NCBI RefSeq assembly: GCF_010119615.1
Contig: NZ_QOVG01000004.1
Location: forward strand, 1 to 64,000
Direction: 5' to 3'
Length of the DNA stretch: 64,000 nt
Source of the DNA: Pseudoxanthomonas gei
GTDB taxonomy: Bacteria > Pseudomonadota > Gammaproteobacteria > Xanthomonadales > Xanthomonadaceae
In this document: piece by piece, positions 1-6,768 of the stretch
Layout: each line of letters opens with the position of its first letter
Numbering within the stretch: the first letter of the stretch is position 1
Notes under the pieces: generated by a model
What the model was told of the DNA's origin: nothing
Seen by the model: the letters and a program-made list of their open reading frames with translations, nothing else
The model's database searches: none
Program-made: the position numbers and the translations under genes

Positions 1-372
1 TCCCCTTATGGGAGAGGGTGGCCCCGGGCGCTTTATCCGGGGGCCGGGAGAGGGCGCTCTTCGCGATCCACTGCCAACAGCCAGCCTTGGGCAACGACAA
101 CAGCACGCATCGCTACGCTCGCGCGCCCTCTCCTGCCCGTTGGGCATCCTCTCCCGCAAGGGGAGAGGAGAAAGCAGGCATTGCGTGCACCGTCCTTTCC
201 CCGTAGCTGCGTAAAAGTAAAAACTGGCCACGGGATTGTCTCCTCTCCCCTTATGGGAGAGGGTGGCCCCGGGCGCTTTATCCGGGGGCCGGGAGAGGGC
301 GCTCTTCGCGATCCACTGCCAACAGCCAGCCTTGGGCAACGACAACAGCACGCATCGCTACGCTCGCGCGCC
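1..372. repeat. Direct repeat pair of an intergenic palindromic element
   Basis: Bases 1-127 recur without a mismatch that I can see at 246-372, an offset of 245. Both copies then diverge but keep a similar tail with GGGGAG and GAGAAAGCAG. The element contains inverted motifs of the CTCTCCC/GGGAGAG type, so each copy can fold. No convincing gene lies in positions 1-439: the open frames across it simply follow the repeat. Such GC-rich repeats are common between genes in xanthomonads. The left copy starts at the window edge and may continue beyond it. Confidence 0.8.
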
Positions 373-439
373 TTTTACTGCCGGTCGGGGATCCTCTTCG
401 GCAAGGGGAGCCGAGAAAGCAGTCGTTGCCCACACCCCC

Positions 440-817
440 TCACCAGAACCCGTCATCCTCGCGCTCCCTCACCGCCTGCACGCAGTACTCCGCCATCCTG
501 CGGATCAGGTCTTCGGGCAGGGGCTCGTCGTATCGGATCTTGAGCATGTTTTTTGTGGTCTGGCAGGACTCGAGTTCTTCCTTGAACGCCTCCATTGCCG
601 CCGCCATCGGCGCGAAACTTGCGTGGGCCTTGTGCGCCGAGAACGCGAACAGGAATCGCGGTTCCACGAAGAACGGATTGCCCCATTTGATCGCCTCCTG
701 CGCATCAGGCGCGGCCTGCCTGAGCAACGCGTGCAACTGCCGCAGGTGAGGCTGGGCGGCTGGCGGCGCGCTCCGGATGTATTCGGCTATCGTGGCTGCA
801 CGCTGGCTTGCCATCAT
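440..817 (-). CDS. DUF1801 (YdhG-like) family protein
   Basis: This 125-residue soluble protein has the family pattern of a helical N-terminal half ending in a conserved EAIKWGNPFF motif (near residues 41-50), followed by an alpha/beta half. There is no signal peptide or membrane segment. DUF1801 proteins are small SCP2-like/YdhG-like domains whose biochemical role is poorly defined, so no function is assigned. The frame begins with two ATG codons in a row, and either could be the start. It stands alone: its downstream side is the repeat region and its upstream neighbour lies about 210 bases away. Confidence 0.7.
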   Translation of the reverse strand: MMASQRAATIAEYIRSAPPAAQPHLRQLHALLRQAAPDAQEAIKWGNPFFVEPRFLFAFSAHKAHASFAPMAAAMEAFKEELESCQTTKNMLKIRYDEPLPEDLIRRMAEYCVQAVREREDDGFW

Positions 818-1027
818 TCACTCCAGGCATGGGATTGGCGCCAGTTTCCCACGACTTGCATCAGGCGTCCTTCCGCAGGCACAGGCACAGGCAAGCAGAG
901 GAACAAAACCGATCCGGATCCCGGCCATCCGGATCGACCTCCACGAAGGCCGGCCGCGTACGGCGATGTGCCCGCGTCCCGTTTCATCTTGCCTGGCCGA
1001 GCCTGCTCGACTGCTCCCCTACCCTTG

Positions 1028-1372
1028 CTACTGTTCCGGCAGGAACGCCAGCAGCTGCGAGATGCGGTATGGCTTGGGCAGGAATTCAACCGTCGCCGGT
1101 ATGGGCGGCAGCTGCATGCGGGCGTGTCCGGAAACCAGGATCACCCTGGTGGCGGGATGGTTCGCGAGCACCAGCTCGGCCAGCTCGATGCCCGACACGC
1201 CACCGGGCATGGTGACGTCGCTGATCACCACGTCGTAAGCCGACTGTTGCAGCAGTGCCACCGCTTCGGGTGCGTCGGCCGCCACCTGCACCTCATGGCC
1301 CAGCTCGACCAGGGTGTCGCCGATCAGCGTGCGCAGTTGCGCCTCGTCCTCGACAAACAATATGCAGGCCAT
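1028..1372 (-). CDS. Single-domain response regulator (CheY-like receiver)
   Basis: This 114-residue stand-alone receiver domain shows the acidic pocket (E8, D9), the phospho-acceptor D52 in VVISDVTMPGG, the switch residue S81 in ILVSGHA and the conserved K100 in LPKPY. There is no output domain, so it probably acts by protein contact or as a phosphate sink. The ATG at 1372 is preferred over an in-frame start at 1399 because it leaves only two bases after the stop of the upstream histidine kinase, which implies translational coupling. The kinase is its likely partner. It resembles the receiver at the C-terminus of the hybrid kinase at 10544-12208. Confidence 0.85.
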   Translation of the reverse strand: MACILFVEDEAQLRTLIGDTLVELGHEVQVAADAPEAVALLQQSAYDVVISDVTMPGGVSGIELAELVLANHPATRVILVSGHARMQLPPIPATVEFLPKPYRISQLLAFLPEQ

Positions 1373-1374
1373 GC

Positions 1375-2526
1375 TCAGTCCTGTATCCGTGGCAGGCACA
1401 CGTGGATCACCGTGCCTTCGTTTTCCCGGCTCTCGAGTGTCGCGAAGCCGCCGGACTGCGAGGCAAACCCGAACACCTGGCTCAGGCCCAGGCCACTGCC
1501 CTTGCCTACTTCCTTGGTGGTGTAGAACGGCTCGATGGCGCGCTCCACCACATCGGCCGGCATGCCGACGCCGTTGTCCGCAACGCCTACGCAGACATAG
1601 TCGCGGCTGATTCCATTGGGGTCGTCGGGCGCTGCCCGGTTCGCCAGGTGCGTGGAGATCGAAATCCTGCCGCCGCGCGGCATGGCGTCACGGCTGTTCG
1701 CCACCAGGTTCATCATGCTCGCCTCGAACTGCGCGGCATCCACCAGCACCTCGGGCATGTCCGCACCCAGGTCCAGCACGAACTCGACGGTGGGCCCGCA
1801 GGTGCGGCGGTACAGCTCGATGGAATGCGACAGCAGGTTGTTGAGGTTGTGGCGCTCGGCCACCAGGTTCTGGCCGCGCGCGAAGCTCAGCAGCTGGCGC
1901 GTGAGCAACGCACCGCGGTCGGCCGCGCGCATGGCCGTGTCCACCAGCTGCAGGGTCCGGGCATCGGCGCCCGGGCGCATGGAGATCAGGTCCAGGCTGT
2001 TGATCACCACGGTCAGCAGGTTGTTGAAGTCGTGCGCCAGGCCGAAGGTCAGCTTGCCGATCGCCTCGATCTTCTGCGATTGCACCAGCGCCTTCTGCGC
2101 ATCCTGCAGGCGCAGGCCGGCCTCGTAGCGCTCGGTGATGTCGCGGGTGACCTTGGCGTAGCCCACCAGCTCGCCGTGCTGCCAGATCGGGTCGATGACC
2201 ACGCTGGCCCGGAAGCGGCTGCCATCCTTGCGCAGGCGCCAGCCTTCGGCTTCGTACTTGCCTTCCCGGCGCGCCGTCTCCAGTCCTTTCATCGGCAGGC
2301 CGCGCTCGACGTCTTCGGGTACATAGAACCGGGAAAAATGCTGGCCGACGATTTCGTCGTGCTGGTAACCCTTGATGCGATGGCCGCCCGCATTCCAGCT
2401 GCGCACGTGGCCCTCGGGGTCGAGCATGTAGATGGCGTAGTCGGTGACGCTTTGTATCAGCAACGACAGTTGCCGACCCTCGAATACGAGATCGACTTCG
2501 GCTGGAATCCTGAACGCTTCGGTCAT
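1375..2526 (-). CDS. PAS-domain sensor histidine kinase
   Basis: This 383-residue cytoplasmic kinase has no membrane segment. A PAS domain (about residues 15-135) carries the features of a redox or small-ligand sensor, including the YMLDPEGHVRSWNAG stretch. It is followed by a HisKA dimerisation segment with the phospho-accepting H165 in GLAHDFNNLL, and a HATPase domain with an N box (LVANSRDAM) and the late FYTTKEVGKGSGLGL motif. The start at 2526 was chosen because homology-like sequence begins there. An 80-codon upstream extension is arginine- and proline-rich and does not look coding. The gene is followed two bases later by its probable response regulator. The signal sensed cannot be read from the sequence. 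Confidence 0.85.
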   Translation of the reverse strand: MTEAFRIPAEVDLVFEGRQLSLLIQSVTDYAIYMLDPEGHVRSWNAGGHRIKGYQHDEIVGQHFSRFYVPEDVERGLPMKGLETARREGKYEAEGWRLRKDGSRFRASVVIDPIWQHGELVGYAKVTRDITERYEAGLRLQDAQKALVQSQKIEAIGKLTFGLAHDFNNLLTVVINSLDLISMRPGADARTLQLVDTAMRAADRGALLTRQLLSFARGQNLVAERHNLNNLLSHSIELYRRTCGPTVEFVLDLGADMPEVLVDAAQFEASMMNLVANSRDAMPRGGRISISTHLANRAAPDDPNGISRDYVCVGVADNGVGMPADVVERAIEPFYTTKEVGKGSGLGLSQVFGFASQSGGFATLESRENEGTVIHVCLPRIQD

Positions 2527-2772
2527 CAGTGTTCTCGGTGGCGAAATACGGGCCCAGGCGTTACCGGCGAGGAACGGCATCGGGCTGTGCGTGCGCCAGG
2601 CCCCGGACACCCTACTCCAGACGGGGTTGGCGTCGTCCTCACGGGCAAGCCCAGGCCGGCGCAAACGCGGGCCACAATATATACGCGAGCCCACCATGCC
2701 GCGATCCCGCGACCCCGCGCGCACGGCGACCGTGCCGGGACCGTGCTCGTTCCTCGCGCAATGCAACGCGTG

Positions 2773-3195
2773 CTAGGCCACGATGCGGTGGTGCTCGTGC
2801 ATCTCGATGGCGGACTTCAACAGCCCCATATATCCCAGCCCCAGCATCAGCGTGCCGAAGCTCACTTCCTTGATGATGCCGCTGCGGGCCACATAAAGGC
2901 CGTACATGCCGATGAGCAGGAACACCAGCGTGGTGGCCGCGATCATCACCAGCGCGAGCTTGCCCTTGCGCGGGTCCTGCCAGATGCGTCTGGAAAAATC
3001 GTTCTGGGTTCTGGTGGTGTCCTGCAGCGTCGAGAATCCGATACCCAGCCCGCTGAAGATCAGGGCGTTGTTGGCCGCCGCCCAGAACGTCCCGAAACCG
3101 GCGAAGTACGGATAGACCATGTAGCCCAGCGCAACCAGCAGCAGCGGGTATTGCAGGTAGCTGATGATCTGGAACAGTTGCCTGGCCTTGCCCAT
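2773..3195 (-). CDS. Small membrane protein, four predicted helices
   Basis: This 140-residue hydrophobic protein of unrecognised family has likely membrane segments near residues 9-30, 33-52, 82-102 and 108-128. It has a basic loop (RRIWQDPRKGK) in the middle and a histidine-rich tail (EMHEHH). The start at 3195 has a clear ribosome site, GGGGAG, eight bases upstream, which favours it over an in-frame ATG 14 codons earlier. It follows a universal stress protein gene on the same strand. The first 15 codons and the ribosome site recur as a broken copy at 5260-5313, which supports this start. Function unknown. Confidence 0.65.
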   Translation of the reverse strand: MGKARQLFQIISYLQYPLLLVALGYMVYPYFAGFGTFWAAANNALIFSGLGIGFSTLQDTTRTQNDFSRRIWQDPRKGKLALVMIAATTLVFLLIGMYGLYVARSGIIKEVSFGTLMLGLGYMGLLKSAIEMHEHHRIVA

Positions 3196-3384
3196 GCGCT
3201 GTGGCTCCCCGCCGTGCGACGTTGCTGATCGCAACATGCTAGCCCAGGACTGGCGTCGGCATCAGGTGCCATGGACGACGCCTGCGCGTACGTGCGTTTC
3301 GCAGGGAAATCAACGCCGCATTCAACAGCGCGGACGTCGCGCGCCACGGGAGCGGTTCCAACGGGCGCTGCGAAACCGCGGGGC

Positions 3385-4227
3385 TCAGTGCGAGTAGAAC
3401 ACCGGCAACGTGGCGTTGAACAACAGCTCGCGGGTCACCCCGCCCAGCGCCCATTCGCGCAGCCGCGAATGGCCGTAGCCGCCGACCACCAGCATGGTGG
3501 CGCGCATGTCGCGGGCATGCTGCAGCAGCACCGCCGCAACCCGCCCGCCGCTGGAGCCACGGACCTGCACTTCGGCCCGCACGCCATGCCGGACCAGGTG
3601 CGCGGCCACCTCGGCGCCCGGGTTGTCACCATCGCCGCGTTCACCGCCGACCGGATCGACCACCAGCACGTCAACCTGCTCGGCCTGTTTCAGCAAGGGC
3701 AGCGCGTCGTGCACGGCGCGTGCACAGCCGCGGCTCGGATGCCAGGCGACCACGATGCGGCGCGGCGGCACCTCGGCCTTGCAGTGCGGCGGGATCACCA
3801 GCACCGGGCGCCCGGAGTGCATGAGCATGCCGGCGAAGAAGCCATGGGCCAGGTCGCTTGCGCTGGAATCGCCGGTCACGCCCGCCAGCACCACCAGGTC
3901 CGCACGGTGTGCGTGATGGGCAGCCAGCTGCGCAGGGTCGGAGAACAGGGCTTCGACCAGGCGCACGTCATGGGGCACCTCCTCGCCGGCCAGCGTGTCC
4001 TGCCAGGCCTTGACGTTGCGCAGGCCCTGCTGGTGCAGCTCGCGGTAGACGTCGGTCATGCCCAGGTCCGGCATCAGCCCATACGGAGTGGTGGGCGGCA
4101 TGGGCAGGCTCAGCAATTCCAGCACGCTCAACCGGGCCTGGTGCGCCAGGGCGATGTCCAGGGCCACGTTGACGGCGAACTTGTCGCCCTGGTTGCCCAT
4201 GATGGGAACGACGATGTCCTTGTACAT
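3385..4227 (-). CDS. Universal stress protein, tandem UspA domains
   Basis: This 280-residue protein is built of two UspA folds. The first (about 1-145) starts with YKDIVVPIMG. The second (about 155-280) starts with RIVVAWHPS and ends with an ATP-binding type signature, GGYGHSRLREWALGG. Tandem Usp proteins are stress or energy-limitation proteins, often induced under low oxygen. The gene starts at 4227, and a perfect FNR-type palindrome lies 66 bases upstream with a -10-like hexamer correctly placed (see the regulatory entry), suggesting induction when oxygen falls. The downstream membrane protein gene may be co-transcribed. Confidence 0.88.
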   Translation of the reverse strand: MYKDIVVPIMGNQGDKFAVNVALDIALAHQARLSVLELLSLPMPPTTPYGLMPDLGMTDVYRELHQQGLRNVKAWQDTLAGEEVPHDVRLVEALFSDPAQLAAHHAHRADLVVLAGVTGDSSASDLAHGFFAGMLMHSGRPVLVIPPHCKAEVPPRRIVVAWHPSRGCARAVHDALPLLKQAEQVDVLVVDPVGGERGDGDNPGAEVAAHLVRHGVRAEVQVRGSSGGRVAAVLLQHARDMRATMLVVGGYGHSRLREWALGGVTRELLFNATLPVFYSH

Positions 4228-4263
4228 GACCGGCTCCAGGCAGCACGCGGTGGGCGGGCCTTC

Positions 4264-4269
4264 ACTATC
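4264..4269 (-). promoter_or_regulatory. Probable -10 element of the usp promoter
   Basis: Read on the minus strand this is GATAGT, four of six matches to TATAAT. A transcript starting 6-8 bases downstream (about 4256-4258) would place the centre of the FNR-like palindrome at 4293-4306 about 41-43 bases upstream, which is the class II activator position. No separate -35 element is evident, as expected for such promoters. Confidence 0.45.
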
Positions 4270-4292
4270 CCCCTTGTTGCCGGCCTATGGCC

Positions 4293-4306
4293 TTGATCTG
4301 GATCAA
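4293..4306 (-). promoter_or_regulatory. FNR/Anr-type operator upstream of usp
   Basis: TTGATCTGGATCAA matches the FNR consensus TTGAT-N4-ATCAA at all ten specified bases. It lies between the divergently facing ends of the usp promoter region and a repeat-rich intergenic stretch, 66 bases upstream of the usp start codon. FNR/Anr proteins activate transcription under low oxygen. The regulator itself is not in this window. Confidence 0.7.
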
Positions 4307-4478
4307 AAAGCGCCGAGCATCCACAGTCCGGGTAAGGCCGCGGCGCCTGCCCGGTACTTGATGCGGGGCTGCATCCGGGGGACCGTGCTGTGCCGGTGCA
4401 AGGTGCCCGGGCTACTCGCGCCCCTCCCGCAAGCCCGCGGCAATGCTTTGAACCGGATCGCGGTCCATGCGCTCTGCC

Positions 4479-4507
4479 CGTCATTCCCGCGAAGGCGGGA
4501 ACCCAGC
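4479..4507 (+). repeat. Dispersed short palindromic repeat (TTCCCGCGAAGGCGGGAA type)
   Basis: The core TCATTCCCGCGAAGGCGGGA is a short hairpin-forming intergenic repeat that is widespread in proteobacteria. A second, inverted copy lies at 53231-53254. The surrounding gene-free stretch 4307-4592 otherwise holds a GC-rich palindromic patch around 4325-4385, and I see no gene in it. Confidence 0.75.
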
Positions 4508-4592
4508 GACTTTGCCTTTGTTCCGCAGGACATGGGGCGCATCCGGCAATGCAATTGCGTGTAACGCGGAACGGCAGCGCATCACGCGGGGG

Positions 4593-4853
4593 CTATCCCG
4601 GTTGGACCGCCACGATCACGACGCATAGAAGAAGAATCGCCACGACCACCAGGCCCAGCCCATTGGGACTCAGGAACCCGAAGAACCTGATCTTGCGCGA
4701 ACGGAACTGGCGCCTGCAGTTGGGACACTGCACCAGCATCGAGACACCCGAAGCGGTGTACATGTTGAAGAACGCCGGCACGCCCCACGAAACCAGCGCA
4801 GCCCGCGCGTCGAACTTCGCCGAACAGCCGGTGCAGGTTTCCAGTTCGGTCAT
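4593..4853 (-). CDS. Small zinc-ribbon-like protein with C-terminal membrane anchor
   Basis: This 86-residue protein of unrecognised family has two CxxC knuckles (C7/C10 and C43/C46), suggesting a bound metal ion. A single hydrophobic helix near residues 66-83 (LGLVVVAILLLCVVIVAV) would anchor it in the membrane. The ATG at 4853 was chosen because the 23 codons before it are basic and unlike the rest. A decayed copy of the C-terminal helix sits at 6120-6176. Its function is unknown, but it resembles the small zinc-ribbon membrane proteins that often stay hypothetical. Confidence 0.6.
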   Translation of the reverse strand: MTELETCTGCSAKFDARAALVSWGVPAFFNMYTASGVSMLVQCPNCRRQFRSRKIRFFGFLSPNGLGLVVVAILLLCVVIVAVQPG

Positions 4854-5149
4854 GTGCTTTGTCGTGTTGATTGCGCCGGCTCGACGTCGGGCATGGGAGA
4901 GAACGAAGCGAGGTAAACCCATCGGCGCGGCAGGCCAAGGAAACTGCGCTGCGCGGAATCTCAGCGGACATGGATTGCTGTCGTCATGTTCCCCTTCGAT
5001 GATGCTCTGCCTATGGAACCAAGCTTCTCGTATCGGTATGCGCTTGGCACCAGAAGGAAGCTACCACACGTTAAAAGACTGATAGTCGCGCAGCGCACGC
5101 TATGTCAGAGACACTGCAAAAACACGAAATGTTGCAGCCGGTCCTGGCG

Positions 5150-5163
5150 TTGATCTGAATCAT
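5150..5163. promoter_or_regulatory. Degenerate FNR-like box in gene-free region
   Basis: TTGATCTGAATCAT differs from the perfect box at 4293-4306 by one consensus base and by its spacer. It is followed, like the first, by a GAGCATCC motif and a GC-rich repeat. No intact gene lies directly downstream on either strand. The stretch 4854-5259 otherwise holds only low-information sequence and the repeat at 5176-5263. This looks like a relic of a duplicated promoter rather than a working site. Confidence 0.4.
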
Positions 5164-5175
5164 GCGGGAGCATCC

Positions 5176-5263
5176 GTAGCCCGGGTTAGGCTGCAGGCTG
5201 CACCCGGGGCACGCGCAATCTCCGTGCAAAGCGCCCCGGGTGCGCTTCGCTTACCCGGGCTAC
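5176..5263. repeat. BIME-like pair of inverted GTAGCCCGGG repeats
   Basis: The left arm begins GTAGCCCGGGTTAGG and the right arm reads in inverse as GTAGCCCGGGTAAGCGAAGC, ending at 5263. Together they form an 88-base imperfect palindrome. Another pair of the same family is at 6345-6430. The right arm supplies the stop codon that ends the gene fragment at 5260-5313, so the element appears to have inserted into, or be joined to, that gene. Confidence 0.75.
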
Positions 5264-5313
5264 GCTGGCTGCAGGTAACTGATGATCTGGAAAATCTGTT
5301 TTACCTTGCCCAT
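5260..5313 (-). pseudogene. 5' fragment of a paralogue of the membrane protein at 2773-3195
   Basis: Read on the minus strand from ATG 5313 the frame gives MGKVKQIFQIISYLQPA and then TAG. The intact gene at 2773-3195 starts MGKARQLFQIISYLQYP. The ribosome site (GGGGAG followed by a similar spacer) and the stretch GGCTCCCCGCCGTGC (plus-strand reading) are also shared. The remaining 125 codons are missing: the similarity stops exactly where the palindromic repeat at 5176-5263 begins. It is a truncated copy, not a working gene. Confidence 0.75.
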
Positions 5314-5572
5314 GAATCGAAGGCTCCCCGCCGTGCTTCCAAAACGGCTGAAGAATCCTAACGCAAGGCGGGCCTGCACAGGCTGCGGCGAATGAAACCT
5401 GCATCAAGCTGGGACGACGTCGCCATAGGTTGGGGTGAACGAAATAAATCCAACCGCCCTCACCTTTCTGCGGCGGCCTAAGCCCCCCTGAAGCCAATGC
5501 GTGAAGGTGTATAACAGTTTTTTCACGGATGGTTGCTTAGCGTTATTTCGCCGATAAACATGGAGTCGTTTT

Positions 5573-5842
5573 ATGAGAGTCAAAGTACTTTGGATCGCGG
5601 CCTATCTGATGTCTGCCGGCATTGCCATTGCTGTCACGCCCACACCTGCCCTTGCGTACGATCCCTGCCAACGTGCAATAAACGAGTATCAACAGGCAGT
5701 GGCCGAGTACAACGAGCGCGTCGCCAGGTGCGCCGAAAGAAATCCTGGCTCCGCATGCAGGCTCGAAAACCACCCCAACATCTACGAGGCCTGGTTGCGC
5801 TTGAATGCAGCACGGGCACAAATGAATCGCGAGTGCCATTGA
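5573..5842 (+). CDS. Small secreted cysteine-containing protein
   Basis: This 89-residue protein has a good signal peptide (residues 1-28, cut after PALA) and a mature part of about 61 residues with four cysteines (C32, C53, C62, C88) that could form two disulfides. A helical, glutamine- and glutamate-rich segment follows (AINEYQQAVAEYNERVA). A GGAG ribosome site lies about ten bases before the ATG. Base composition is less GC-rich than its neighbours, suggesting recent acquisition or relaxed constraint. Family not recognised. The frame stays open beyond its stop codon (see the next entry), so the protein may be a shortened version of a longer one. Confidence 0.6.
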   Translation: MRVKVLWIAAYLMSAGIAIAVTPTPALAYDPCQRAINEYQQAVAEYNERVARCAERNPGSACRLENHPNIYEAWLRLNAARAQMNRECH

Positions 5843-6040
5843 TTCAGGCTGCGAGTTGATCCGCCCGCCGAGCGCTCACCTTTCCCAAGATATGCAAATG
5901 GCAACCGTATGGTTCGATGCAGCCGGAACGCGGCGGGTCGGGCCCACGCTACAGATCCGAATGGTGATAGCACGCTCAAACTGCCTGATGGTGCCGGACC
6001 AACTGGTTTAAAGCGGTTTGAGGTGCATGTAATGGCGTGA
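5843..6040 (+). other. In-frame open continuation after the stop of the small secreted protein
   Basis: The TGA at 5840-5842 is followed in the same frame by 65 sense codons ending at TGA 6038-6040 (last residues RFEVHVMA). A strong intrinsic terminator begins six bases later. That placement suggests the ancestral gene ended at 6040 and that the internal stop arose later, or that two fragments became joined. The extension resembles no family I know. Its openness alone is not statistically strong. Confidence 0.35.
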
Positions 6041-6045
6041 ATCGA

Positions 6046-6072
6046 GTGGCGGCGGTGCCGCCACTTTTTCTG
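6046..6072 (+). terminator. Rho-independent terminator
   Basis: An eight-base-pair stem GTGGCGGC/GCCGCCAC with a GGT loop is followed by TTTTTCTGTTT. It lies just after the open frame that ends at 6040 and would end transcription of the 5573 gene. Confidence 0.8.
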
Positions 6073-6119
6073 TTTGCGCGGGCATCCTCGCAGGCACACG
6101 CGATGCAGGGACTACGCGG

Positions 6120-6176
6120 CTACGGTCTGTGGGCCATTACGATCACGATGCATAGCAGAAGGATCGCCAAACACGC
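6120..6176 (-). pseudogene. 3' fragment of a paralogue of the zinc-ribbon protein at 4593-4853
   Basis: The minus-strand frame ending at TAG 6120-6122 reads AILLLCIVIVMAHRP at its end. The intact protein ends VAILLLCVVIVAVQPG. The DNA is alike as well (for example CGATCACGATGCATAGCAGAAGGATCGCC against CGATCACGACGCATAGAAGAAGAATCGCC on the plus strand). Upstream codons no longer match and there is no start codon in the frame. It is a decayed remnant. The rest of 6180-6344 shows nothing else recognisable. Confidence 0.6.
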
Positions 6177-6344
6177 TTCCACCGACTTCACCACCGATTG
6201 TTGAGCCGCCACCTCGCGACTCTGACCTGTGGGTTTCTACGCCGACATCACTTCCAACTCCGTGCAGCCCACGCACCCATAACTGTTCCGGAGAAAGCCC
6301 TGCACCTGTGACGGGTACTATGTTGACGTCCCCGACCGAGTGGC

Positions 6345-6430
6345 GTAGCCCGGGTAGCGCGCAGCCACACCCGGGACTTTTCATTGACCCGCCAGAAGCT
6401 CCGGGTTTCGCTGCGCTCTACCCAGGCTAC
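6345..6430. repeat. BIME-like pair of inverted GTAGCCCGGG repeats
   Basis: The left arm 6345-6375 (GTAGCCCGGGTAGCGCGCAG...) and the right arm 6399-6430 are inverted, imperfect copies of the repeat also found at 5176-5263. They are separated by about 23 bases. This is a typical extragenic palindromic element between a decayed gene and a tRNA terminator. Confidence 0.75.
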
Positions 6431-6447
6431 GGATGCCTTGGGCACAA

Positions 6448-6478
6448 CAAAAAAGGCCACCTGTAAAGGCGGCCTTTT
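6448..6478 (-). terminator. Terminator of tRNA-Val
   Basis: On the minus strand AAAAGGCC and GGCCTTTTTT pair across a loop of about 12 bases and run into a T tract. It lies 11 bases past the tRNA-Val CCA end. Confidence 0.8.
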
Positions 6479-6488
6479 CCGTTGCAAC

Positions 6489-6563
6489 TGGTGGGCGGTG
6501 CAGGGTTCGAACCTGCGACCCTTGCCGTGTGAAGGCAATGCTCTACCACTGAGCTAACCGCCC
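6489..6563 (-). tRNA. tRNA-Val (anticodon CAC)
   Basis: A cloverleaf can be drawn: acceptor GGGCGGT/ACCGCCC, D-arm with AGCTCAGTGGTAGAGC, anticodon stem TTGCC/GGCAA around the loop TTCACAC (anticodon CAC), and T-arm GCAGG-TTCGAAC-CCTGC. The discriminator is A and the CCA end is encoded (6489-6491). It reads GUG codons. It stands alone with its own terminator. Confidence 0.93.
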
Positions 6564-6669
6564 GAATACGGGTGTTTCGGGCCGCAGATGGTAAAGGTCG
6601 GGGCCGTTGCGGTCAATGCGCGCCCTGCTCCACCAGGCAGCAGGCGAGCCCGACCTGCGGGCATCTGCC

Positions 6670-6738
6670 CTTGTGGGAGGGGCTTCAGCCCCGACGGCTG
6701 GGCCAGTGGAGCGTCGGGGCTGAAGCCCCTCCCACAAG
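6670..6738. repeat. REP-type hairpin with perfect 27-bp arms
   Basis: The arms 6670-6696 (CTTGTGGGAGGGGCTTCAGC...) and 6712-6738 are exact reverse complements, with a 15-base loop. The motif TGTGGGAGGGGCTTCAGCCCCGAC belongs to a known class of extragenic palindromes in Pseudomonas and xanthomonads. It sits 30 bases beyond the stop of the glutamate-synthase-family gene and could stabilise the 3' end of its transcript. Confidence 0.85.
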
Positions 6739-6768
6739 AGCCATCACCACCATCGTCCTCAGGCAGAC

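Noticed and set aside
5186-5497. Open frame of about 100 codons on the minus strand
   Set aside because: It crosses the palindromic repeat and the truncated gene in a different frame and has no protein-like character.
5840-5842. Selenocysteine or programmed read-through at the TGA of the secreted protein
   Set aside because: No SECIS-like hairpin stands out directly after the TGA, and no selenoprotein family resembles the product.
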